Assembly (NCBI GenBank): GCA_002424545.1
Contig: DIKL01000116.1
Span: 1-54,391, forward strand
DNA: 54,391 nt
Reading direction: 5' to 3'
Source of the DNA: Syntrophaceae bacterium UBA5619
Lineage (GTDB): Bacteria > Desulfobacterota > Syntrophia > Syntrophales > UBA5619
The notes under the pieces are model-generated. The model ran no database searches, was not told where the DNA came from, and saw only the letters and a list, made by a program, of their open reading frames with translations. This document shows positions 23,943 to 31,482 of the stretch, piece by piece. Both the position numbers and the translations under genes were made by a program. How positions within the stretch are numbered: position 1 is the stretch's first letter; the number at the start of each line of letters is the position of its first letter.

Positions 23943-25094
23943 GTGCTCGAAAAAGCCCTGAAAGGAAGTCGCGGATACGGGATCTGGGTGGCGTTGCTGC
24001 TGCTGCTGACCGGTATCGGTTTTTTCTTTTACCTCCGACAGCTTGATTACGGTTTGGGAATCACCGGCATGAGCCGTGACGTCTCTTGGGGGCTCTACAT
24101 CGCCCAGTTCACCTTTCTCGTCGGGATCGCGGCTTCGGCGGTGATGCTGGTTCTTCCGTACTATCTCCACGACCACAAGGCGTTCGGGAAGATCACCATC
24201 CTCGGGGAATTCCTGGCTGTCTCCGCGGTGATCATGTGCCTCACCTTCGTCCTGGTGGACCTGGGGCGCGTCGACCGGGCGATGAACATGATACTCCACC
24301 CATCGCCCAATTCGATCCTCTTCTGGGACATGGTGGTCCTCAACGGCTATCTGCTGATCAACATCGTCACCGGCTGGACGGTTCTGGAGAGCGACAAGCA
24401 AGGTGTCCCGCCTCCGGCGTGGGTGAAGCCCCTGATCTACATCTCCATTCCCTGGGCTATCAGCATCCACACGGTCACCGCGTTCATTTACGCGGGTCTG
24501 CCGGGTAGGGGTTTCTGGCTGACGGCGATCATGGCGCCCCGGTTTCTCGCCTCCGCCTTCGCTTCGGGTCCGGCCCTGCTGATCCTGTTCTGTCTGATTT
24601 TGAAACGGTTCACCCGGTTTGACGCCGGGGGAAAGGCGGTCCAGACCCTGGCCAAGATCGTGGCCTATGCGCTGGCGACGAGTATTTTCTTCGTGCTGGT
24701 GGAACTCTTCACCGCTTTCTACAGCCAGATCCCCGGCCACATGCACCATCTGACTTACCTTTTCCGAGGTTTGGAAGGGCACAATATGATCGCGAACTGG
24801 ATGAGCGTATCGGCCGTCACCGCCGTCGTCGCCCTCGTTTTGCTGATCATTCCCCGAACGCGAAAGCGGGAACCCATTCTGGCCTTGGCCTGCTGCCTCG
24901 TGTTCCTGTCGCTGTGGATCGAAAAGGGCCTCGGCCTCGTGATTACGGGCTTTATCCCTTCCCCGCTGGAAGCGATTACGGATTACATCCCCACCGGACC
25001 GGAAATTGCCGTTACGATCGGGGTTTGGGCGCTGGGATTGCTGATCGTTACGGTATTGTACAAAATTTTCGTTGCGGTCCGAACGGAAACATGA
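23943..25094 (+). CDS. dsrP: DsrP, NrfD-type membrane subunit
   Basis: A 383-residue NrfD/PsrC-family membrane protein with about ten transmembrane helices and no heme-ligand pattern. Recognisable parts are GMSRDVSWGLYIAQFTFLVG near the start, FVLVDLGRVDRAMN and ILHPSPNSILFWDMVVLNGYL, then the C-terminal GLGLVITGFIPSPLE. These subunits interact with menaquinone near the periplasmic side. GTG 23943 after TGAGGACGCC is the likely start because the frame upstream runs inside dsrO. Last gene of dsrMKJOP, followed by a hairpin. Confidence 0.94.
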   Translation: MLEKALKGSRGYGIWVALLLLLTGIGFFFYLRQLDYGLGITGMSRDVSWGLYIAQFTFLVGIAASAVMLVLPYYLHDHKAFGKITILGEFLAVSAVIMCLTFVLVDLGRVDRAMNMILHPSPNSILFWDMVVLNGYLLINIVTGWTVLESDKQGVPPPAWVKPLIYISIPWAISIHTVTAFIYAGLPGRGFWLTAIMAPRFLASAFASGPALLILFCLILKRFTRFDAGGKAVQTLAKIVAYALATSIFFVLVELFTAFYSQIPGHMHHLTYLFRGLEGHNMIANWMSVSAVTAVVALVLLIIPRTRKREPILALACCLVFLSLWIEKGLGLVITGFIPSPLEAITDYIPTGPEIAVTIGVWALGLLIVTVLYKIFVAVRTET

Positions 25095-25195
25095 ACGGCA
25101 AAATATTTCCCCGAGCTCAGGTCCGCATCATTCCTGCCTTGCGATCGTTTCCTATCTGCATCCGGCAATAAGTTGACGTATGTCTTCAAATGGTT

Positions 25196-25223
25196 GCCGT
25201 TCCGCTTTCAGAAGGCGGACGGC
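25196..25223 (+). terminator. Candidate terminator after dsrP
   Basis: Inverted repeat GCCG(T)TCCGC - 9-base loop - GCGGACGGC, followed 14 bases later by CTTTTT. Position after dsrP and before the MFS gene supports partial or full termination. Confidence 0.45.
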
Positions 25224-25312
25224 TAAAGCGCTTGCTTTTTGATCGGCGGAAGGATAAGAGCGTCCGCTTTGTTCAGGATATACCATCGGCGAATTCTTGG
25301 GAGGAAGCTGTA

Positions 25313-26587
25313 TTGAAAAATCGTTCGGAAACATCGGGACCGCTTTTGGTTTTGATCCGCGGCGGAGTCTCCTTTCTGAAAAGACAGCAGCGGGACTGGA
25401 AGGTGACCGTTCTGCGCACTTCCCTCGAAAGGCTTGCCTACCAGATGGTTTTCCCCTACCTGTCCGTCTATATCGTCGCGCTGGGGGCTACGGGAACCCA
25501 ACTGGGCGTCGTCAACAGCATCGGCATGATCGTTGCCGGTCTCTGCGGGCCTTTTACCGGCTGGTTCATCGATCGGATCGGGCCGAAACGGATTTACCTC
25601 ATCGGCATCGGTTTTCTGGCCGTCTCCTATCTCACCTACGGCCTGGCCCAGAGTTGGGGATGGACGATCGTTGCGATGATCGGCTATTGGCTGGGATTTT
25701 CGACCAGCAACAACAGTTGCGCCACCATCTGCGGAAACTGCCTGATCAACCGGGATCGTGCCACCGGAATGCTGATCTGCGAGACGCTGGCCGCCGGGTT
25801 GCTGGGGATGGCTGGGCCGCTTTTCGCCGTATGGCTCGTCATGGGGTGCGGCGGCGTCAATCTCGGCGGCATCCGACCGTTGTTTTTTGTGGGTCTTCTG
25901 ATCACGGTCGGCACCTATTTTATCGTTGTAACGCAACTGTCGAATCGAAAATGGGTCACGACGGAAAGCCGGAGACCGCACCTGATCCGGGACATTGGCC
26001 AGGTGTTCCGCGGCGGTCGGCATCTGAAGAAATGGCTGGTCATCACCTCCATCTCCCAGTTGCCGTTGGGGATGGTTTTCCCCTTCACCCAGGTGTTCGC
26101 TCACCAGATGAAGGGGGCCGACGAACTGATCCTGGGCATCATGGTGACCGGATCGGCTCTGGCCTCGATTGCCTTTGCCATTCCGCTGGGTCGGCTTGCG
26201 GACCGGATCGGCCGGAAGAAAGTACTTTATGTCACGATCCCGCTTTTCTGGTTATCCAACCTGCTGCTGATCTGGGCGCCGTCGCCGGCGCTGCTGGTGA
26301 TCGCGGGGATTCTGCAGGGTTTTTATTTCATCGGCGCGCCGGTCGTCGCCGCCATCGAGCGTGAGATGGTTCCTCCGGAACAGATGGGCAGGTGGACCGG
26401 CATTACCCGTCTGTTCAAGATGGTCACGAGCGCCGTGCTGGCGCTTTGCGCGGGGATCATCTGGGACGGGATCGGCCCGCAGTACATCTTTCTCTTCTTT
26501 GTGGCCATCGATCTGCTGGTCCGTCTACCCCTGCTGATCGGCATTCCCGAAACCCTGCACGTCCGCTTTCCGTCGGAATCGGGATGA
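25313..26587 (+). CDS. Major facilitator superfamily transporter
   Basis: A 424-residue membrane protein with 12 predicted helices. The MFS loop signature is visible twice: GWFIDRIGPKRIYLIGIG after helix 2 and GRLADRIGRKKVLYVTIP after helix 8. The chosen start is TTG 25313 after TTGGGAGGAAGC; an upstream in-frame ATG at 25190 would run through the hairpin after dsrP and adds a non-hydrophobic tail. The substrate is unknown. Its place between dsrMKJOP and nuo may be accidental or may mark export or uptake of a sulfur compound or organic acid; nothing in the sequence decides this. Confidence 0.85.
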   Translation: MKNRSETSGPLLVLIRGGVSFLKRQQRDWKVTVLRTSLERLAYQMVFPYLSVYIVALGATGTQLGVVNSIGMIVAGLCGPFTGWFIDRIGPKRIYLIGIGFLAVSYLTYGLAQSWGWTIVAMIGYWLGFSTSNNSCATICGNCLINRDRATGMLICETLAAGLLGMAGPLFAVWLVMGCGGVNLGGIRPLFFVGLLITVGTYFIVVTQLSNRKWVTTESRRPHLIRDIGQVFRGGRHLKKWLVITSISQLPLGMVFPFTQVFAHQMKGADELILGIMVTGSALASIAFAIPLGRLADRIGRKKVLYVTIPLFWLSNLLLIWAPSPALLVIAGILQGFYFIGAPVVAAIEREMVPPEQMGRWTGITRLFKMVTSAVLALCAGIIWDGIGPQYIFLFFVAIDLLVRLPLLIGIPETLHVRFPSESG

Positions 26588-26688
26588 TTCAGTCAGGAAA
26601 AATGGTTAGTACCTTAATCCGCAGTCCCCTTTTCACCGGAACGAACCTTGCGTGCGCAGCCGTTCCGACTTTTTAAGTCCAACGTGGT

Positions 26689-26722
26689 GGGCAAAATCCC
26701 CCCTTGCAGGGGTGTCTTGCCC
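26689..26722. promoter_or_regulatory. Interrupted palindrome upstream of nuo (hairpin or activator site)
   Basis: GGGCAA and TTGCCC arms flank an inner CCCC/GGGG stem. There is no T-run behind it. Its centre lies about 110 bases before the start expected from the sigma54 promoter at 26790, a usual place for an enhancer-binding site. It could instead be the terminator of the MFS gene. Confidence 0.35.
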
Positions 26723-26789
26723 CTTCCCGACGCGAGAAAGCCGACCGCCCCTCTATACAATATTCAGACAAATCAAACCATTTCGCTGT

Positions 26790-26805
26790 TGGTATCATAA
26801 TTGCT
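26790..26805 (+). promoter_or_regulatory. Candidate sigma54 (-24/-12) promoter of the nuo operon
   Basis: TGGTATCATAATTGCT has the GG and GC pairs exactly 12 bases apart and a full TTGC element, matching the TGGCACG-N4-TTGCW consensus at the key positions. The nuoA start is about 180 bases downstream. An almost identical element precedes the formate dehydrogenase operon. The rest of the 397-base gap 26588-26984 shows no gene. Confidence 0.6.
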
Positions 26806-26984
26806 GGACGGCAGAAAGCGATCTCCGGCAACTCAGGATCCCCCGTTTCGCAGGCGGTCGACAGGCAGCCCTCGAATCCACGGCGGCAGGAGCGGCAAAC
26901 ACGCGGATAGAGAGAAACCGGCGGCCGTCCGGTGCAGCCGAAGGAGGCCAACGGACACGGCACTTTCATCGTGAGGTCCAAACC

Positions 26985-27338
26985 ATGAGCGAATACATCC
27001 CTATCCTTGTGATGATGGGTTTCGCCATTTTGATTGCCCTTTTCATCGTCGGCGCTTCGCATATCCTCGGGCACCGCATATCCGGCAACATTAAGCTGTC
27101 GCCCTACGAATGCGGTATGCAGACCATTGGGCCGACCCGGATGAAAATCAGCATCCGCTATTACACCGTGGCGATGCTTTTTTTGATTTTCGACATCGAA
27201 ATCATGTTCCTCTATCCCTGGGCGGTGGTGGCGGGCGACCTGAAGCTTTTCGGTTTTGCGGAGATGCTGTTTTTTATATTCATTCTCTTCATCGGCTACA
27301 TCTATGTCTGGAAAAAGGGGGCCCTGGAATGGGAATAG
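26985..27338 (+). CDS. nuoA: NADH-quinone oxidoreductase subunit A
   Basis: A 117-residue membrane subunit with three helices. NuoA signature residues are in [22 protein letters not shown] and [19 protein letters not shown] 26985 is used because the family N-terminus begins just before the first helix; the frame is open upstream without similarity. It overlaps nuoB by 10 bases. First gene of a 13-gene complex I operon. Confidence 0.95.
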   Translation: MSEYIPILVMMGFAILIALFIVGASHILGHRISGNIKLSPYECGMQTIGPTRMKISIRYYTVAMLFLIFDIEIMFLYPWAVVAGDLKLFGFAEMLFFIFILFIGYIYVWKKGALEWE

Positions 27339-27823
27339 CCGATCGTTCACAACAATCTCTTCAGCAGGTCGTCAACTGGGCGAGGAAGAACTCCGTCTGG
27401 CCCGTCACGTTCGGCCTGGCGTGCTGCGCACTGGAGATGATGGTAGCCAGTTCATCCACATACGACATCGCCCGGTTCGGCGCCGAGGTTTTTCGCCCCT
27501 CGCCCCGACAGGCCGACCTGATGATCGTCGCGGGCACGGTGACGAAAAAAATGGGGGTCGTCCTGAAGCGCATCCACGAGCAGATGCCGGAACCGAAATG
27601 GGTAATCGCCTACGGTTCCTGCGCCTGCAGCGGGGGGATTTTTCAAACGTACAGCGTTGTCCAGGGCGTGGACCAGATCATCCCCGTGGATGTCTATGTC
27701 CCCGGTTGTCCCCCCCGGCCGGAGGATCTCCTCAACGGACTAATCGCCCTGCAGGAGAAGATCGCCCGGGAACCGTGGGGATTGAGAAAGCTGGTCAGCC
27801 TGCCCCGGAGGAGACATGGATAG
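27329..27823 (+). CDS. nuoB: NADH-quinone oxidoreductase subunit B
   Basis: A 164-residue peripheral subunit holding cluster N2, the last Fe-S centre before quinone. The ligands are seen in LACCALEMM (adjacent Cys pair), GSCACSGG and [15 protein letters not shown] 27329 lies inside the nuoA end; the stop overlaps nuoC. Length is normal for NuoB. Confidence 0.96.
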   Translation: MGIADRSQQSLQQVVNWARKNSVWPVTFGLACCALEMMVASSSTYDIARFGAEVFRPSPRQADLMIVAGTVTKKMGVVLKRIHEQMPEPKWVIAYGSCACSGGIFQTYSVVQGVDQIIPVDVYVPGCPPRPEDLLNGLIALQEKIAREPWGLRKLVSLPRRRHG

Positions 27824-28349
27824 ACGCGCCGTCGGCGAGCTGCTGAAAGAAAAGTTTCCGGATGCGGTGCAGAGCGTGGAGGAATGGAGGGGCGAAACCA
27901 CTGTAACGGTCGATCCTGGACGGATTCGAAACATCCTCAAGCATCTGCGGGAAACCGGCACCCTGTTTTACGATCTGCTGCTCGACCTGACCGCTGTGGA
28001 CCTTAAAAACGAAGCCCCCCGTTTCCTGATGGCGTATCTCCTGTACTCCACCCGGTTCGGGCACAGGCTGCGAATTCGAGCCCGCTTGCATGACGGTGAG
28101 GCGCTCGAAACGGTCAGCGATATCTGGAAGGCTTCGGACTGGCTCGAACGCGAGGTGTTCGACATGTTCGGGATCCGGTTCAATGGTCACCCCGATTTAA
28201 GGCGAATCCTGCTCGACGAAGATTTCGTCGGTAATCCCTTGAAAAAGGATTTTCCGCTGAAGGGAACCGGCTATGAAAGGCCCTTCTGGTCTTTCGTGTT
28301 TCAGCAGAAACCTCCAAGCGGATTCCAGGGAAACGAAACCGATGCCTGA
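27816..28349 (+). CDS. nuoC: NADH-quinone oxidoreductase subunit C
   Basis: A 177-residue subunit of the 30-kDa family. Signature segments are [32 protein letters not shown] and the end [14 protein letters not shown]. It packs against NuoD in the hydrophilic arm. It overlaps nuoB by 8 bases and nuoD by 8 bases. NuoC and NuoD are separate here, not fused. Confidence 0.95.
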   Translation: MDRRAVGELLKEKFPDAVQSVEEWRGETTVTVDPGRIRNILKHLRETGTLFYDLLLDLTAVDLKNEAPRFLMAYLLYSTRFGHRLRIRARLHDGEALETVSDIWKASDWLEREVFDMFGIRFNGHPDLRRILLDEDFVGNPLKKDFPLKGTGYERPFWSFVFQQKPPSGFQGNETDA

Positions 28350-29517
28350 AACGAGTCTGATGACCGTCAATATGGGACCACAGCATCCGGCGACGCACGG
28401 GGTGCTGAGGCTGGTCTTGGAACTGGACGGAGAGGTGATCGTCACGGCCGTGCCCCACGTCGGATACCTGCATCGAGGGATAGAGAAGCTGGCCGAATCC
28501 CTCACATACCCACAGGCACTGACCCTGACGGATCGGCTGGACTACACCAGCGCCCTCTCCAACAATCTGGCTTACTGCCTGTCTGTGGAGAAACTCCTGG
28601 GCATCCGGATCCCCCTAAGAGCCCAGTACTTGAGGGTGTTGCTGGCCGAACTTCAGCGAATCGCCGCCCACCTCCTCTGGTTGGGGACGCATGCGCTCGA
28701 TCTGGGCGCGATGACGATGTTCTTCTACCCCTTTCGCGAGCGGGAAACGATCATGGAGATGCTGGAACTGGTGACCGGCGCGCGGCTCACCCCCAGTTTC
28801 ATCCGGGTCGGGGGGCTGGCCGCCGATATCCCCGACGATTTCCCACCGGCCGTGCGGGCGTTCACGGAGATCCTCCCGCGGAAGATCGATGAATACGAGG
28901 AGATGCTGACGGAAAATATCATCTGGAAGAAGCGAACGCAGCATATCGCACCCCTTTCCGGGGAGGAGTGCATCGACTTTGGGGTGACGGGCCCCCCGCT
29001 GAGGGCTTCCGGCGTAAACTACGACGTCCGGAAGGCCTTTCCCTACTCCAGCTACGAGGAGTTCGATTTCGAGATTCCGTTGGGCCGAAACGGAGATGTG
29101 TACGACCGCTATCGGGTGCGGATGGAGGAAATGCGGCAGTCCAACCGGATCGTGCGGCAGGTTATGGACAGACTTCCGGATGGGCCGGTGTCCACCCCGA
29201 ATGCTCCTCTGATTGTGCCGCCTCCGAAGGAGGAGGCGGGGAGGGACATCGCCGCCATGATCCGACATTTCAAGATCATGCAGGAAGGGTTTTGTCCCCC
29301 CTGTGGCGAGGTGTACTCCTCCATCGAATCGTCGAAGGGCGAACTGGGTTTTTACATCGTCAGCGACGGGACCAACAAACCCTTCCGGATGAGGATCCGG
29401 ACTCCCTCCTTCAGCAATCTGAGCGCCCTGCCGAATATGATCACGGGGGAGATGGTGGCCGATGTCGTCGCCGCCATCGGCAGCATCGACATCGTCCTGG
29501 GAGAGATCGACCGATAG
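28342..29517 (+). CDS. nuoD: NADH-quinone oxidoreductase subunit D
   Basis: A 391-residue 49-kDa-type subunit that forms the quinone site with NuoB. Family motifs are [52 protein letters not shown] and the C-terminal [32 protein letters not shown] 28342 overlaps the nuoC stop. The His and Tyr at the quinone end (PQHPATHG) are conserved. Complete and typical. Confidence 0.96.
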   Translation: MPETSLMTVNMGPQHPATHGVLRLVLELDGEVIVTAVPHVGYLHRGIEKLAESLTYPQALTLTDRLDYTSALSNNLAYCLSVEKLLGIRIPLRAQYLRVLLAELQRIAAHLLWLGTHALDLGAMTMFFYPFRERETIMEMLELVTGARLTPSFIRVGGLAADIPDDFPPAVRAFTEILPRKIDEYEEMLTENIIWKKRTQHIAPLSGEECIDFGVTGPPLRASGVNYDVRKAFPYSSYEEFDFEIPLGRNGDVYDRYRVRMEEMRQSNRIVRQVMDRLPDGPVSTPNAPLIVPPPKEEAGRDIAAMIRHFKIMQEGFCPPCGEVYSSIESSKGELGFYIVSDGTNKPFRMRIRTPSFSNLSALPNMITGEMVADVVAAIGSIDIVLGEIDR

Positions 29518-29525
29518 GAAAAAAG

Positions 29526-31478
29526 ATGGAAGATATTTTTTTCAGCTCCTGGCGGGAAGAACTCGTGGAAGACCGGAAGATGTCGGGGAATGACAAGGTC
29601 CGCCCCGGCAATGTCCGGCTTCCGGAGAATTTCCGGCCCGGGGAACGGATCAAGGCCTTTATCGGCTGGAACGGCATCATCCTCCGGGATGAAGATGTCG
29701 ACATTGTCGATCTCTGCGCCCGCTATGCGGAGGCCGTTCAGGGGGAATCCTGCGGGAAATGTTTTCCTTGCCGTGTCGGCACGAAGCTCGTGGCCGACTG
29801 GCTGGGAAAGATCGCCTCCGGAGAGGGCCGGGCGGGGTGGCCGGTCCTGATCGGGGAGGTGGCGCTCCGGATTCGGGAGGGGTCGAAATGCTCCATCGGC
29901 CAAACCGGCATGACCCCGATCCTGCATGCGCTGGAGTATTTTTCCGAGGCCTTTTCCTCCGCCATTGCTCAGGAGAGGAAAGTGCGGATGGGCCGTTACC
30001 GTTTCGCCGTGACCACCCCTTGCATCAGTGCCTGCCCCGGCAGCCTCGATATCCCGGGGTACGTGGAGGATATCGGCGAGCTGCGGTTCGCCGAAGCGCT
30101 AAGCCGGATCCGGCGGAGCATCTGCATGGCCGGGACGCTGGGAAGGGTCTGCATTCGTCCCTGCGAATCGCGCTGCCGGAGGGCGAAGCTGGACGAAACC
30201 ATCTCCATCAAGAATCTGAAGCGGTTTGCTGCCGATTACGAAATTGACAAGAACCGGCGTCCGGAAGCCGCGGCCGGGAGGAAAACCGGGCGGAAGGTGG
30301 CCATCATCGGCGCCGGACCGGCGGGTCTTTCCTGTGCTTACTGGCTTGCCTTGAAGGGCCATCGGCCGACGATCTTTGAGAAGCTCCCGGAACCGGGCGG
30401 TATGGCCGCGATCGGTATCCCGGACTTCCGCCTTCCCCGTTCAATCCTCCGGCGCGAGGTGGAGATCGTCCGGGAGGCGGGCGTGGAAATCCGCTACGGC
30501 ATCGAGGTCGGGAAAGGTATCGCCCTGAAGGATCTCCGGAGGGAGTATGATGCCGTCTTCATCGGCGTCGGCGCCCAGGACAGCACGCCGATGGGGGTGG
30601 AGGGCGAGGAGCGAGGCTACCGCGGATTCATCCCCGGAGTTCGCTACCTCCTGGAGATCAGCATGGGTAAGGATCCTTACCCGGAGGGGAAGAAGGTGGT
30701 GGTGGTCGGCGGCGGCAACGTGGCGATCGACTGCGTCCGCTCCTCCTTCCGCATCGGCAAGGGAGACGTGAATCTGGTCTACCGGCGCTCGCGGACGGAG
30801 ATGCCGGCCGATCCGGCGGAGATCAGAGACGCCGAGGAGGAAAAGGTCAGCTTTCACTTCCTCTGCAACCCCACGAAGATTCTGGCCCAAGACGGCAGGG
30901 TCGTGGGAGTGCAGTGTATCCGCATGGAGTTGGGGGAGCCGGACGAGAGCGGCCGGAGGCGTCCCGTTCCGGTCGCGGGGTCGGAGTTCGTGATCGACGC
31001 CGACATCCTGATCCCGGCAATCGGCCAGAAGGTGGATCTCTCGTTCCTCGCAGCGGATGATGGGATCCGACTGACGAAGTGGAACACGATCGATTCCGAC
31101 GGGGAAACCTTCGCCACCTCGCTGGAGGGGGTGTTCGCGTCCGGCGACTGCATCACCGGCCCCGATGTTCTGGTGCGGGCGACCGGCACGGGGAAAACGG
31201 CGGCGGAAAAGATCGATCTATTTCTCCGTGGCGGCAAGCTGGAAGTCTCGGAGGAGGAACGGTTTCGGGCGCTCTTCGCCGCGATCGGGGTCTACGACCC
31301 GGACGAGCGGATCAGCGTGATCGGCGGCCTTAAGACGCCGGCACCGTCAATGCTCGATCCGGAAGAGCGGAAGCGGACCTTTGAGGAGGTGGAACGCGGC
31401 CTCCGGATCGACGAGGCCGTGGTTGAGGCTGCGCGTTGCCTGCGTTGCTATCGAATCGGAATGATCGCTCTCGGCTGA
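29526..31478 (+). CDS. NuoF [4Fe-4S] domain fused to a GltD-like FAD/NAD(P)H domain (SfrB-like), in place of nuoEF
   Basis: A 650-residue protein. Residues about 60-135 match only the C-terminal cluster domain of NuoF, with Cys76, 79, 82 (ESCGKCFPCRVG) and Cys122. The FMN- and NADH-binding part of NuoF is missing. From about 160 it is a GltD/NfnB-type module: Fe-S ligands in CISACPG and CIRPCESRC, FAD motif IGAGPAGLSCAYW (about 261), NAD(P) motif VVVGGGNVAIDC (about 396), and a late VFASGDCITGP. The same layout is known in SfrB of Geobacter. It occupies the nuoF place between nuoD and nuoG, and no nuoE is present. It probably feeds NADPH or NADH electrons to NuoG; cofactor preference cannot be read safely. 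Confidence 0.9.
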   Translation: MEDIFFSSWREELVEDRKMSGNDKVRPGNVRLPENFRPGERIKAFIGWNGIILRDEDVDIVDLCARYAEAVQGESCGKCFPCRVGTKLVADWLGKIASGEGRAGWPVLIGEVALRIREGSKCSIGQTGMTPILHALEYFSEAFSSAIAQERKVRMGRYRFAVTTPCISACPGSLDIPGYVEDIGELRFAEALSRIRRSICMAGTLGRVCIRPCESRCRRAKLDETISIKNLKRFAADYEIDKNRRPEAAAGRKTGRKVAIIGAGPAGLSCAYWLALKGHRPTIFEKLPEPGGMAAIGIPDFRLPRSILRREVEIVREAGVEIRYGIEVGKGIALKDLRREYDAVFIGVGAQDSTPMGVEGEERGYRGFIPGVRYLLEISMGKDPYPEGKKVVVVGGGNVAIDCVRSSFRIGKGDVNLVYRRSRTEMPADPAEIRDAEEEKVSFHFLCNPTKILAQDGRVVGVQCIRMELGEPDESGRRRPVPVAGSEFVIDADILIPAIGQKVDLSFLAADDGIRLTKWNTIDSDGETFATSLEGVFASGDCITGPDVLVRATGTGKTAAEKIDLFLRGGKLEVSEEERFRALFAAIGVYDPDERISVIGGLKTPAPSMLDPEERKRTFEEVERGLRIDEAVVEAARCLRCYRIGMIALG

Positions 31479-31482
31479 AGGA

